Shown here in pieces: positions 25,218-32,798 of a stretch of 64,000 nucleotides of DNA (position 1 is the first letter of the stretch; every line of letters starts with the position of its first letter). The stretch is taken from the NCBI GenBank assembly GCA_020637815.1, contig JACKJS010000002.1, positions 372,001 to 436,000 of the forward strand, in the 5' to 3' direction. A model generated the notes under the pieces. The model did not search any database, was not told where the DNA came from, and saw only the letters and a list, made by a program, of their open reading frames with translations. Source of the DNA: Hyphomicrobiaceae bacterium. GTDB taxonomy: Bacteria; Pseudomonadota; Alphaproteobacteria; Rhizobiales; Methyloligellaceae. The position numbers and the translations under genes are program-made.

Positions 25218-25598
25218 ATGGGACCCGGCGGCGGCTCTGAGGACTGCGGCGAGGTTCGCGCGGGACATTTGCCGTCGGCGTTGCCGCTGGGGACGCAAAA
25301 CGGCGAGATTTTTGACGTCCTCGTGGAGCAGACCGGCGTCTGCATCGAGCGCATCGTCTCGTCCGGTCAGGCAACGCCGCAAGGCCAGTGGTACGACCAG
25401 GAGCGCGACGAGTTCGTGCTGTTGGTCTCGGGCGCCGCGCGTCTGCGCATCGAGGGGGAAGGCGAGGACCGCCCGCTCGCGCCGGGCGACTGGCTCCTGC
25501 TTCCGGCCCATTGCCGGCATCGTGTGACCTGGACGCAGAGCGATCCAGCCACCATATGGCTAGCGATTCACTATGACACGGAGCCTGCCGGCCCCTGA
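25218..25598 (+). CDS. Cupin-domain protein
   Basis: A 126-residue single-cupin protein. The first cupin motif is degenerate (QGQWYDQERDEFVLLVSG, with Gln/Glu where two His are usual), while the second has PGDWLLLPAHCRHRV with a His pair. A mononuclear metal site is plausible but altered. The start ATG is 3 bases after the stop of the upstream SnoaL-like gene, so the two are likely co-transcribed. Function unknown. Confidence 0.75.
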   Translation: MGPGGGSEDCGEVRAGHLPSALPLGTQNGEIFDVLVEQTGVCIERIVSSGQATPQGQWYDQERDEFVLLVSGAARLRIEGEGEDRPLAPGDWLLLPAHCRHRVTWTQSDPATIWLAIHYDTEPAGP

Positions 25599-25613
25599 GA
25601 TGGAGGATCGACG

Positions 25614-25877
25614 ATGCAGACGACTTGGAAGCCATATGTGCAGCACGGCGAAATCCACGACCGTGCGGAACTTCCCGAAAGCGTCTTTGCTTTTCCAAAG
25701 CAGCGCAAAGAGCCGCTGACGGACGCGACCCATGTGAAAGATGCGCTGGCCCGATTCGATCAGGTCGAAGACGTAACCGACGCCGACCGCGATCTTGCGT
25801 TCGCCAATATCAAGAAGGCGGCGACGCATTTCGGCCTCGATGTGCATGAGAGCGATTGGCGAAGCCTAGGCGGCTAG
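25614..25877 (+). CDS. Small conserved protein, DUF6582-like
   Basis: An 87-residue soluble protein with the block LPESVFAFPKQRKEPLTDATHVKDALARFDQVEDVTDADRDLAF, as in proteins annotated DUF6582, found stand-alone and in phage-like contexts. The ATG follows GGAGGA with an ideal gap and sits 15 bases after the cupin gene. Helical, no membrane segment. Function unknown. Confidence 0.68.
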   Translation: MQTTWKPYVQHGEIHDRAELPESVFAFPKQRKEPLTDATHVKDALARFDQVEDVTDADRDLAFANIKKAATHFGLDVHESDWRSLGG

Positions 25878-25905
25878 CGCCCAGAGGAAGCCACGAACGC
25901 CGCCA

Positions 25906-26376
25906 TCAGCGGTGAAGGATCAGAAGCGCAATCAGAAGCGTGAGCGGTGTTAAAATGTCCCACCAAAAAATGGGACCGGCATTGTTGATCGCGAAATTGC
26001 CGCGCTTGACCATGTCCGTGACATGGACGGCGGCCGCGCTCCACAGGAAGCCTGCGGCCATGACCGTTATTGCCCAGGCGGCTTCGGAGCCGAGAAGCGA
26101 CGCGGCGATAGCGCCGAGGCCGATACCGAGATTGGCGCCGGCGATTTCTTTTTGAAAGGGGCTGGGGGCCCAACCGATGGATTGAGCGACGCGATCGCTG
26201 AAGACAGCATGGGAGAACGCCGCCCATAGGCTCGGTACGCCGAGTCCCAAGGACAACATCCACTGCAGGATGGGCTCGAGCGTCTTGCTGCCGAACGGTT
26301 GGGAAATCTCCAGAAAGCCGAGCGCGACCGCTGCGGCGTAGCAAATGGCGGGAAAGGCCGAGATGAGCTGTTGCAT
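25906..26376 (-). CDS. DUF6790-family integral membrane protein
   Basis: A 156-residue protein with about four transmembrane helices and the family block IGWAPSPFQKEIAGANLGIG, followed by GNFAINNAGPIFWWDI near the C-terminus. The real start is the ATG at 26376 (MQQLISAFPAICYA). The frame upstream of it is antisense to the P450 leader. It is divergent from the cytochrome P450 gene, the two starts being 57 bases apart. Function unknown. Confidence 0.75.
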   Translation of the reverse strand: MQQLISAFPAICYAAAVALGFLEISQPFGSKTLEPILQWMLSLGLGVPSLWAAFSHAVFSDRVAQSIGWAPSPFQKEIAGANLGIGLGAIAASLLGSEAAWAITVMAAGFLWSAAAVHVTDMVKRGNFAINNAGPIFWWDILTPLTLLIALLILHR

Positions 26377-26433
26377 TGTTGTCGCTCCGCACCGTCTGTC
26401 GGGGGCTGGAAGCCGATAAGGAGAACGTTCGAA

Positions 26434-27705
26434 ATGACCGAAGGCTACCAGGATTCGTATTCGCTGCGTGCGCCGTTGCGTGTTCATCTAGAAGGCGCGG
26501 CGGGCAAGCAGGACCCGTTCTCCCTGTTCGCGCGCCTGCGAGAGGCCGGCCCCGTCATTCCGTTGAAGCTGCCCTTCGTCGGCAGAGTCTGGGCCACGAC
26601 GACCTATGCGGCTACGGATGCGATGCTGAAGGACAACGTGCTGTTCGTGCAGGAGGCGCGGCATGCCGGCAAGACGGGCGTTGCCGGTCTCAGCTGGTGG
26701 ATGCCGCGCGCGATCAAAGTGCTCAGCAACAACATGCTGCTGAAGGACGAGCCTGACCACCGGCGTTTGCGCAAGCTCGTCGACCAGGCGTTCCGCCGCC
26801 GTCTCGTGCGGGATATGCGCGGCGAGATCGAAGTTCTCGCGGACCGGCTCCTGACGAAGATCGAAGGACAGGCCGAACCGGATCTCGTCGCCGCCTATGC
26901 GCGCAAACTGCCGATCGAAGTGATTTGCCTGCTCCTTGGACTTCCCGACCAGAACCGGGACGCGTTTACCGGCTGGGCCAGCCGCATGACGTCCATGCTG
27001 CGGGGTTTCTCGGTCCTACGCGTGGTGTTTTCCATGCCCGGCGCGGTGAACTATGTGCGCGCGCAGATCGAAGAGTGCCGCCGCCATCCGCGCGAGGGGC
27101 TGATCTCGGAATTGGTGCGGGTCGAGGAGGATGGCGACCGGTTGAGCGAGGACGAACTCGTGTCGATGGTGTTCCTGCTGTTGTTCGCAGGCTTCGAGAC
27201 GACGACCCATCTCATCACCGACAGTGTGATCGCTCTCGAGCAGAATCCGGAGCAGAAGGCTTATCTGTTCGCGGATCTTGACGCGCGGATGGAGCGCGCG
27301 CTCGAGGAGCTTGGCCGCTACGCGACGCCCGTGCAGAGCACAAAACCGCGCTATGTCGCGCGCGACTGCACCTTCTTTGGCCAAAAGCTTGCGCGCGGCG
27401 ACAATATCGTCGGACTTCTTGCCGGCGCGAATTACGACCCGGCGGTGTTCGCCGACCCCGACACGCTCAAGCTCGACAGGCTCCCGAATCCCCATCTCGT
27501 TTTCGGTACCGGAATCCATTTCTGCCTAGGCATGCAGCTCGCGCGCGTGGAAGCGCAAGTGGCGATCGGCCGTCTCTATACGCGCTTCCCCAATCTCGAA
27601 CTGGCCGAGCCGGACAATATTCCGTGGGTCACGCGCTTCGGCTTGCGCGGAGCTTACGCCTTGCCGCTCCGGTTGAATGCGGTTCGCTCCCGAAAAGCGG
27701 CGTAG
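26434..27705 (+). CDS. Cytochrome P450
   Basis: A 423-residue soluble bacterial P450. The heme-thiolate Cys364 lies in FGTGIHFCLGMQLAR, the I-helix oxygen-binding motif is FAGFETTTH, and the K-helix ExxR is ELGR in RALEELGRYATPV. Nothing suggests a membrane anchor, and no ferredoxin or reductase gene adjoins it, so electrons must come from elsewhere. The ATG at 26434 has AAGGAG about 10 bases upstream. The substrate is unknown. Confidence 0.92.
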   Translation: MTEGYQDSYSLRAPLRVHLEGAAGKQDPFSLFARLREAGPVIPLKLPFVGRVWATTTYAATDAMLKDNVLFVQEARHAGKTGVAGLSWWMPRAIKVLSNNMLLKDEPDHRRLRKLVDQAFRRRLVRDMRGEIEVLADRLLTKIEGQAEPDLVAAYARKLPIEVICLLLGLPDQNRDAFTGWASRMTSMLRGFSVLRVVFSMPGAVNYVRAQIEECRRHPREGLISELVRVEEDGDRLSEDELVSMVFLLLFAGFETTTHLITDSVIALEQNPEQKAYLFADLDARMERALEELGRYATPVQSTKPRYVARDCTFFGQKLARGDNIVGLLAGANYDPAVFADPDTLKLDRLPNPHLVFGTGIHFCLGMQLARVEAQVAIGRLYTRFPNLELAEPDNIPWVTRFGLRGAYALPLRLNAVRSRKAA

Positions 27706-27708
27706 GCG

Positions 27709-28056
27709 CTAATCGTCGTAGTGGCAGCCTTCCTGCGCGCTCCACACTTGTCCTGAAGGGCAGCCCGGGGACGTCTTCGACGATCCTTCATAAGCACCGG
27801 GGACGCATTTGTCGCCGCTGACGCGATAGCCCGGCCCGCAATAGCTCGCGGCGTCGCTCTTCTTGATGCATTTGCCTTCGAGCAGCATCGAGCGCGGCCC
27901 GCATCTCTTCTTCACGAGCAAGAGCGCCGGGGCGGACTGCACAGACTTGATGGTTTGCGGCAGGGCAGGTCCGGCGCGCGCGGCGGAGAAGGTATGCGTA
28001 AGGGATGCCGATACGAAAAGGACGGCGACGATCGTAGCAAGGCGTAGAGCGTACAT
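27709..28056 (-). CDS. Secreted small cysteine-rich protein
   Basis: A 115-residue exported protein with a signal peptide (cleavage near SAARA, about residue 28) and seven Cys in the mature part, in segments such as KKRCGPRSMLLEGKCIKK, YCGPGYRVSGDKCVPG and PGCPSGQVWSAQEGC. These look like three short C-x-G-rich loops, common in secreted Hyphomicrobiales proteins. The ATG at 28056 begins the signal sequence. It converges with the P450 gene, the stops lying 3 bases apart. Function unknown. Confidence 0.6.
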   Translation of the reverse strand: MYALRLATIVAVLFVSASLTHTFSAARAGPALPQTIKSVQSAPALLLVKKRCGPRSMLLEGKCIKKSDAASYCGPGYRVSGDKCVPGAYEGSSKTSPGCPSGQVWSAQEGCHYDD

Positions 28057-28184
28057 CGGCTTGAGCGGTTCCTTTCGGTCGCGAACACAAGAGTGGTGGG
28101 CGCCTTTGAATGGCGTCACATCACAGGGGCAGTTCAACTTGGAAGACGCGGCGCAAGATTGCAACCGGCGCCGCACGCGCCGGG

Positions 28185-29273
28185 CTAATGAACCGTGGTC
28201 CAGACCACCGCGGCGCTTGCGATCAAGTAGACCGACAGCGCCAAGATTGCCCAGCGGCGATCCTGCGCCTTGATTGCCGCTTCGTCGTCTGGCTCCTGCC
28301 AGGATGTTGCGACGACGCGCGCCAGCGCAACGATGATGAACAGATAGGCCAGGAGAAAGAGCTTATCGAGCATCATGAGATAGTCGACATCGGGCAGCGA
28401 CGACGTCGCGGTCAGCTGGATCGCCACCAAGGTCAGCAAGGCGGTGATGCCCAGACCGATGCGGCCTTCGACATAGCTCGGGCGCACGAAATAGACGAGC
28501 AGGGCGCACGCCACGATCAAGATGATGGGAACAAACGTCTTGATCGACATGGCGACCACGGGTCGCGTCACCGGTACCGAGATGACGATCCGCGAATAGG
28601 GTTCGGCATCGGCAACAGTTGGGTCTCCGAAATCGGTGGGATAGGTGTTCGTCGAAATACGCATCGTGGGCGTGCCGACTTTGAAACCCGGCAACGTGAC
28701 GACCGGATCGATGACGACAGGCATGTCGCCGTCGGCCACGTAGACCTGATCGGCGGCGCCAGCCAGCGTGTCTTCCATGATCACGGTCAGGTTTTGGGTG
28801 TCGAAGGGAAATCTCTCGAGGTGGAACTTGGTCGAGAACAGGCCCTGATAGCGGATAATCGCGTAGCGGCTGCCGTCGGGCAGGACTTCCGGTTCCTCGG
28901 TCAACTGCTCGCGCAGATTGTCGTCCGAGGCGAAACGGTTCATGAACTCCATGCTCTTGGACGGATCGATGTCCGGCGACTTCCAGCGGAACCACACATA
29001 GAGATCGATGAGGTAGTTGTTGGTCTTGAAGTCGATCTGCTGGATGTCGTTGATATACGAGCCGACGATCACTTCGTTGGGTGCGGGCCGCGGCGCATTC
29101 TCGATCGCGTCTGCGACCGGGTTCGGGACGCGTTCGGCCGGCACTTGCGCCTTCAGAGGGTTCGAGAACGTTCCGGCGAGCATGGCGGCCGCGAGGGCGC
29201 CGCAAATGGCGAGTGCCACTATCAGCCGCGTGGCGCGGCTTCTTGAAGCCACCGAATCACGACCCGGGCGCAT
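28185..29273 (-). CDS. Pentameric ligand-gated ion channel homologue (prokaryotic Cys-loop receptor family)
   Basis: A 362-residue protein with a signal/anchor helix (about 16-36), a beta-rich extracellular domain (about 55-240) and four C-terminal helices (M1 about 243-263, M2 270-290, M3 301-323, M4 340-360). The signature FPFDTQ at 155-160 is the Cys-loop core; the two flanking cysteines are absent, as in bacterial GLIC/ELIC. M1 carries the conserved Pro249. It should form a homopentameric channel in the inner membrane with a periplasmic ligand domain. Its start overlaps the 3' end of the esterase gene by 17 bases, implying coupled translation. Confidence 0.82.
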   Translation of the reverse strand: MRPGRDSVASRSRATRLIVALAICGALAAAMLAGTFSNPLKAQVPAERVPNPVADAIENAPRPAPNEVIVGSYINDIQQIDFKTNNYLIDLYVWFRWKSPDIDPSKSMEFMNRFASDDNLREQLTEEPEVLPDGSRYAIIRYQGLFSTKFHLERFPFDTQNLTVIMEDTLAGAADQVYVADGDMPVVIDPVVTLPGFKVGTPTMRISTNTYPTDFGDPTVADAEPYSRIVISVPVTRPVVAMSIKTFVPIILIVACALLVYFVRPSYVEGRIGLGITALLTLVAIQLTATSSLPDVDYLMMLDKLFLLAYLFIIVALARVVATSWQEPDDEAAIKAQDRRWAILALSVYLIASAAVVWTTVH

Positions 29274-30201
29274 CGAGTTGTTCCTTCAGCCAGGTGCTCA
29301 TGCGCTGCCGCATGGTCCGATACGCGACGCGCAACATACGACCCATATTCATGAAGCCGTGCACCGTGCCCTCGTAGCACACATACTCGATGGGAACGCC
29401 GGCCGATTCCAGCCGCTCGGCATATTCGAGGCCTTCGTCACGAAAGGGATCGTGTCCCGCGGTCACGATGAGGGTGGGCGGCAGCCCAGTGTAATCCTCG
29501 TAAAGTGCCGGGATAGCGCGCGGGTCGGAAATCGGCCAGGCCGTGCCGAAATAGTGATTGAAGAACCAGTACAGCATTTCCTCGGGGATCGGGAACTGGT
29601 CCACCAGCTCTTTCCGGGAGGGCTGCTTGGCGCGCAAGTCGAGCGCCGGATAAATCAGAAGCTGTGCCGCCGCCGGCGCGACGAGCCGTCCTTTGGTCTC
29701 GTGCAGGGCCACGGCGGCAAGGGAGCCGCCGGCGCTGTCGCCCGCAACGGCGATCCGCGCGGGGTCGAGCGACAATGTCTCCGCGTTTGCCGAAAGCCAT
29801 TCGAGCGAGGCGACACCATCATAGACCGCCGTCGGGAACGGATGCTCGGGCGCCAGGCGGTAGTCCACCGAGAACACGGACGCGCCCGTGTCGTGGCAGA
29901 GGGCGCGGCACAGCGTGTCGTGGGTGGCGATATCGCCGAGCACGCCGCCGCCGCCATGAAAGAACAGAATCGATGCGCCGGACGGCGCGGCCGCCGAATA
30001 GGTGCGAATAGGAATCGGTCCTGCCGGACCCGAAATTTCAAGGTCATGCGAAGCGCCGATCTTGATCGGGCCTACATCCGTCTTGGATAGAGAACGGCGG
30101 TACTCGGCCCTGGCGCTTTCGGGGTCCATCTGCCAGAGAGGCTTCGTCGTCGAAGACGAAACCCAAAACAGTAGCGCTTCGGTCTCGCGGTCTAATTTCA
30201 C
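29257..30201 (-). CDS. Alpha/beta hydrolase, hormone-sensitive-lipase family esterase
   Basis: A 314-residue cytosolic esterase. The oxyanion motif HGGG is at 82-85, the nucleophile is Ser156 in GDSAGG, and the acid and base are Asp251 (GHDPFRDE) and His281 (VHGF). That is the complete HSL-type catalytic set, with the family's N-terminal cap. There is no signal peptide. The 3' end overlaps the channel-homologue gene, so the two are probably an operon with the esterase first. The natural ester is unknown. Confidence 0.9.
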   Translation of the reverse strand: MKLDRETEALLFWVSSSTTKPLWQMDPESARAEYRRSLSKTDVGPIKIGASHDLEISGPAGPIPIRTYSAAAPSGASILFFHGGGGVLGDIATHDTLCRALCHDTGASVFSVDYRLAPEHPFPTAVYDGVASLEWLSANAETLSLDPARIAVAGDSAGGSLAAVALHETKGRLVAPAAAQLLIYPALDLRAKQPSRKELVDQFPIPEEMLYWFFNHYFGTAWPISDPRAIPALYEDYTGLPPTLIVTAGHDPFRDEGLEYAERLESAGVPIEYVCYEGTVHGFMNMGRMLRVAYRTMRQRMSTWLKEQLDAPGS

Positions 30202-30484
30202 CGGTGCCCGTCCTGATATCTCGATACGATTTTGGCTGCCGCGCGAAGCAGTATTCGAAAGACGAACGCGTAGCTAGCGGAACTTTCGCTTTTTGGGAAA
30301 GGCTTTCCCGCCCCCAAACCAGGCCTCTACATAGGGGCTTTTGGCGAAGTTTGTAGTCCGCACCGGCGCGCGACTTCTCCACACCTTGTCCTCGGCGCTT
30401 CCGCCCGCGCCGATAATTGGGCCGCACCACGTCTGACAACGGACAAGGAAGGCCCGATGATTTTCATTCCGCCGAGCGGCCGCG

Positions 30485-31513
30485 ATGCCCTTCCGGCGCA
30501 CCGATCGCGCCAGCCTGCAATACCGCAAGGCGTTCGAGGCGTATTTTCGCCGTGGCACGCCGATCGATCTGCGCGGTCGCGCGGCGCTCGAAGAAAAGGC
30601 CGAACCAGCCGCGCGAAACCGTCCGACGACGCACTATATTTGGCGTACGCGACGCGACCGCAAGGTGCGTCCCTCTCATGCCGCCAATGACGGTAAGATT
30701 TTCGCCTGGGGCGATCCCCCGCCCACGGGCCATCCGGGCGAGGACTATGGCTTCCGCTGTTGGGCCGAGCCTTACGTCCCCGACGCTCGAGAGTTCTTCG
30801 ATATCGAGATTAGAGACGTCTCCGACGAAGGCCCGCCTCGGAGCACCGAGGCCCTTGTCTGGTGGTATTTGTTGGAACGGGGGAGGGCTGTGACCGTCAG
30901 ACAGACAGGGTATTTGAGGGCGGTGGCCGCCGAGTATGATCGTATCGCAATCGATGACCCCAAGAGGCTTCCGGGTCAGATCGCCGATGTAGCACGGTCA
31001 ATGGCCGGGAGCAGCTTCAATGGTGCGTTTGGACGCCCCTATGACATGACACCAATTGTATTCAGTCTGGGACATACGACGATTGGGGGAACGTTCCGTG
31101 GCAGTAGTAGGCGCAGCGACGCCCTATTGGAGCTGCGCGGCACGATCAGCTTCAATTTGAGGGACGAATTCCGCGATCCATTGGATATTGATGAGCACCT
31201 TAAGTCTCGGCTCCGACAAATAGATGTGCTCGTCGAAAACGCAGTAGTGAAGAACATACTTCGCGTGACCGATATCGCGGACTATGTTGCCCGCCGGGTT
31301 CAATTGCCCGCGTTTGTCTCCGGAGTTGCTTTGTTGGGTTTCCTAATTCGCCGTATCCAGCAGCTTCTTAAACTGCCTGAGAATATTCCTTCTGAGATCC
31401 CAGGTGCGACGCCATACGACATCATCGCGACGGATCTCTTCCTCATCTACGACAAGCTCAGGAACAGCAGGAAGTTCGAGCTGGTTGGATGCGGCACGCC
31501 CTGGTTCGATTAG
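30485..31513 (+). CDS. Protein with phage Mu F-like (minor head) motif and unrecognised C-terminal region
   Basis: A 342-residue protein. Around residues 48-95 the block RTRRDRKVRPSHAA, DGKIFAWG, HPGEDYGFRC resembles the C-terminal motif of Mu F/SPP1 gp7 head-morphogenesis proteins (H..NDG...HP..CRC). The last 240 residues, with FSLGHTTIGGTFRG, RDPLDIDEH and a hydrophobic stretch near 280-295, are not recognised. Local GC in the 3' half falls to about 45-50 percent, well below the neighbours, suggesting recent acquisition. No other phage gene is near. An alternative start at 30457 has the better ribosome binding site (AAGGAAGG) but is in another frame, so a frameshift near the start is possible. 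Confidence 0.55.
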   Translation: MPFRRTDRASLQYRKAFEAYFRRGTPIDLRGRAALEEKAEPAARNRPTTHYIWRTRRDRKVRPSHAANDGKIFAWGDPPPTGHPGEDYGFRCWAEPYVPDAREFFDIEIRDVSDEGPPRSTEALVWWYLLERGRAVTVRQTGYLRAVAAEYDRIAIDDPKRLPGQIADVARSMAGSSFNGAFGRPYDMTPIVFSLGHTTIGGTFRGSSRRSDALLELRGTISFNLRDEFRDPLDIDEHLKSRLRQIDVLVENAVVKNILRVTDIADYVARRVQLPAFVSGVALLGFLIRRIQQLLKLPENIPSEIPGATPYDIIATDLFLIYDKLRNSRKFELVGCGTPWFD

Positions 31514-31538
31514 GGAGATTAAGGGCAGTTTGCCGCGA

Positions 31539-31586
31539 CTTGGACGTGCCGCGGCTTGGACGTGCCGTCACTTGGACTTGCCGCCA
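31539..31586. repeat. 16-bp tandem repeat, three copies
   Basis: Three consecutive copies of CTTGGACGTGCCGNNN (third copy CTTGGACTTGCCG), directly after the Mu F-like gene and before the SH3b gene on the other strand. The last copy is slightly diverged. Confidence 0.7.
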
Positions 31587-31642
31587 CAAGGGGCCAAGAC
31601 AGGGCTTGACCCCTCAGGCATTCCGCCAAGTCCAATTCTCAG

Positions 31643-32197
31643 TCAGTTCAGATAGCGGCTGTTCACCCAGCCGGTGGTGCCGTCCTTGGCGATCTTGAAC
31701 CAGCGGCCGCGCTTGGCGATGACTTCGACGAAGCACTCACCGGGGGGGAGGCGTCCGACGATCGCGTTCGAGGCGCTGGGGCCCGAACGGACGTTCAGCA
31801 TGTCGTTCGAAGCGACTCCGATCACACAGCGGAACGCGGGATCGTCGGCATCGCCGCGCTGGCCGCCCCCATGACCGCTCTCGTCGCCATCGCCGCCTTC
31901 GTCTTCGGAGCGGAGATGGCGCTTGTCCACGAATCCACCCCGGCCGTAGTCGACCCAGATCCATTTCCCCTCGCGGCGCCCGGCCACGACACCGCATTCG
32001 CCGGGCCCGATGAAGCCCACGACGCCATAGCCGGTGCCGGGGCCGCTGCGGATATTGAGCACGTCGTTGCGGGCGACACCGGAGACACAGGCAGCGTTCG
32101 CATCGGTGGCGACGACGGGTGCTGCGAGCATGTGGAACGCGACGCCGAGTGTCAGTGCGCCGAGCAGACGGGCTGATTTTGCAAACAGGGTTGTCAT
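31643..32197 (-). CDS. Secreted protein with two bacterial SH3 (SH3b) domains
   Basis: A 184-residue exported protein: signal peptide to about residue 36, then two SH3b domains (about 38-97 and 124-183) with the repeated pattern C-x2-GVAxNDxLNxRSGP...GECxVV...W, joined by a Gly/Asp/His-rich linker. Each domain starts with a Cys and has a second Cys in GEC, so one disulfide per domain is likely. SH3b domains bind cell-wall peptides or ligands in the periplasm. The ATG at 32197 begins the signal peptide and has AAAGG upstream. Confidence 0.8.
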   Translation of the reverse strand: MTTLFAKSARLLGALTLGVAFHMLAAPVVATDANAACVSGVARNDVLNIRSGPGTGYGVVGFIGPGECGVVAGRREGKWIWVDYGRGGFVDKRHLRSEDEGGDGDESGHGGGQRGDADDPAFRCVIGVASNDMLNVRSGPSASNAIVGRLPPGECFVEVIAKRGRWFKIAKDGTTGWVNSRYLN

Positions 32198-32357
32198 GGT
32201 TATAGCCTTTCTCGGTCTGTCTTCGGCCGATGCGGAAGAATTTGTTCGGCTTGTTCTTGGCCGGTGAGAAATGGCTAACTTGAGTGCCCTATGGGGTCGA
32301 TAGGGTGAAGGCCCTATATGCGAAGGGCGCCGATGGAGGAGAATTTCGAGAAGGTCT

Positions 32358-32443
32358 TGGTGCCCCAGGCCGGACTCGAACCAGCACGCCCTTGCGGACA
32401 ACAGATTTTGAGTCTGTCGCGTCTACCATTCCGCCACTGGGGC
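32358..32443 (-). tRNA. tRNA-Leu (anticodon CAA)
   Basis: Read on the minus strand, the acceptor stem GCCCCAG pairs with CTGGGGC, followed by discriminator A and an encoded CCA. The anticodon stem-loop is ACAGA-CTCAAAA-TCTGT with anticodon CAA. The T-arm holds GGTTCGAGTCC. The long variable arm (TGTCCGCAAGGGCGT region) is that of a class II tRNA, as expected for leucine. All parts are intact. Confidence 0.95.
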
Positions 32444-32798
32444 CAAGCGGCGGGAACATGGGGCAAGGCCTGCGTCCGGTCAACTCTTGGCGGTGTACTT
32501 ATTGCGATATCTGCCGATGAACTGGCCGATCCGCCAGCGGCGGGGCCCTTGCGTCCGCCGGAGGCACGAGACGGGCGTCGAGCGATGTCATGATCGCGGG
32601 TGCCGCACCGGTGATGCTGCACCACACAAGCGGGAGCGCTCGCCGCGCGACGACGAGCAGCGCCACGGGAAACACGATCTGGCTTGCTCAGGCGTGGTGC
32701 CTTACTTTCAATAGACTCTCGTGAATATTTCGCAGGTTCCGAGCGTTCGAAATACGAGCGCCGCGAACTCGTAGGGACCGCACCAGGAAAAAGCGCCG
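32444..32798. other. Non-coding gap, about 355 bases
   Basis: Between tRNA-Leu and the antiporter gene. I see no credible gene or RNA here. It must hold the tRNA promoter (minus strand) and the antiporter promoter, but no clear hexamers stand out. Confidence 0.4.
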
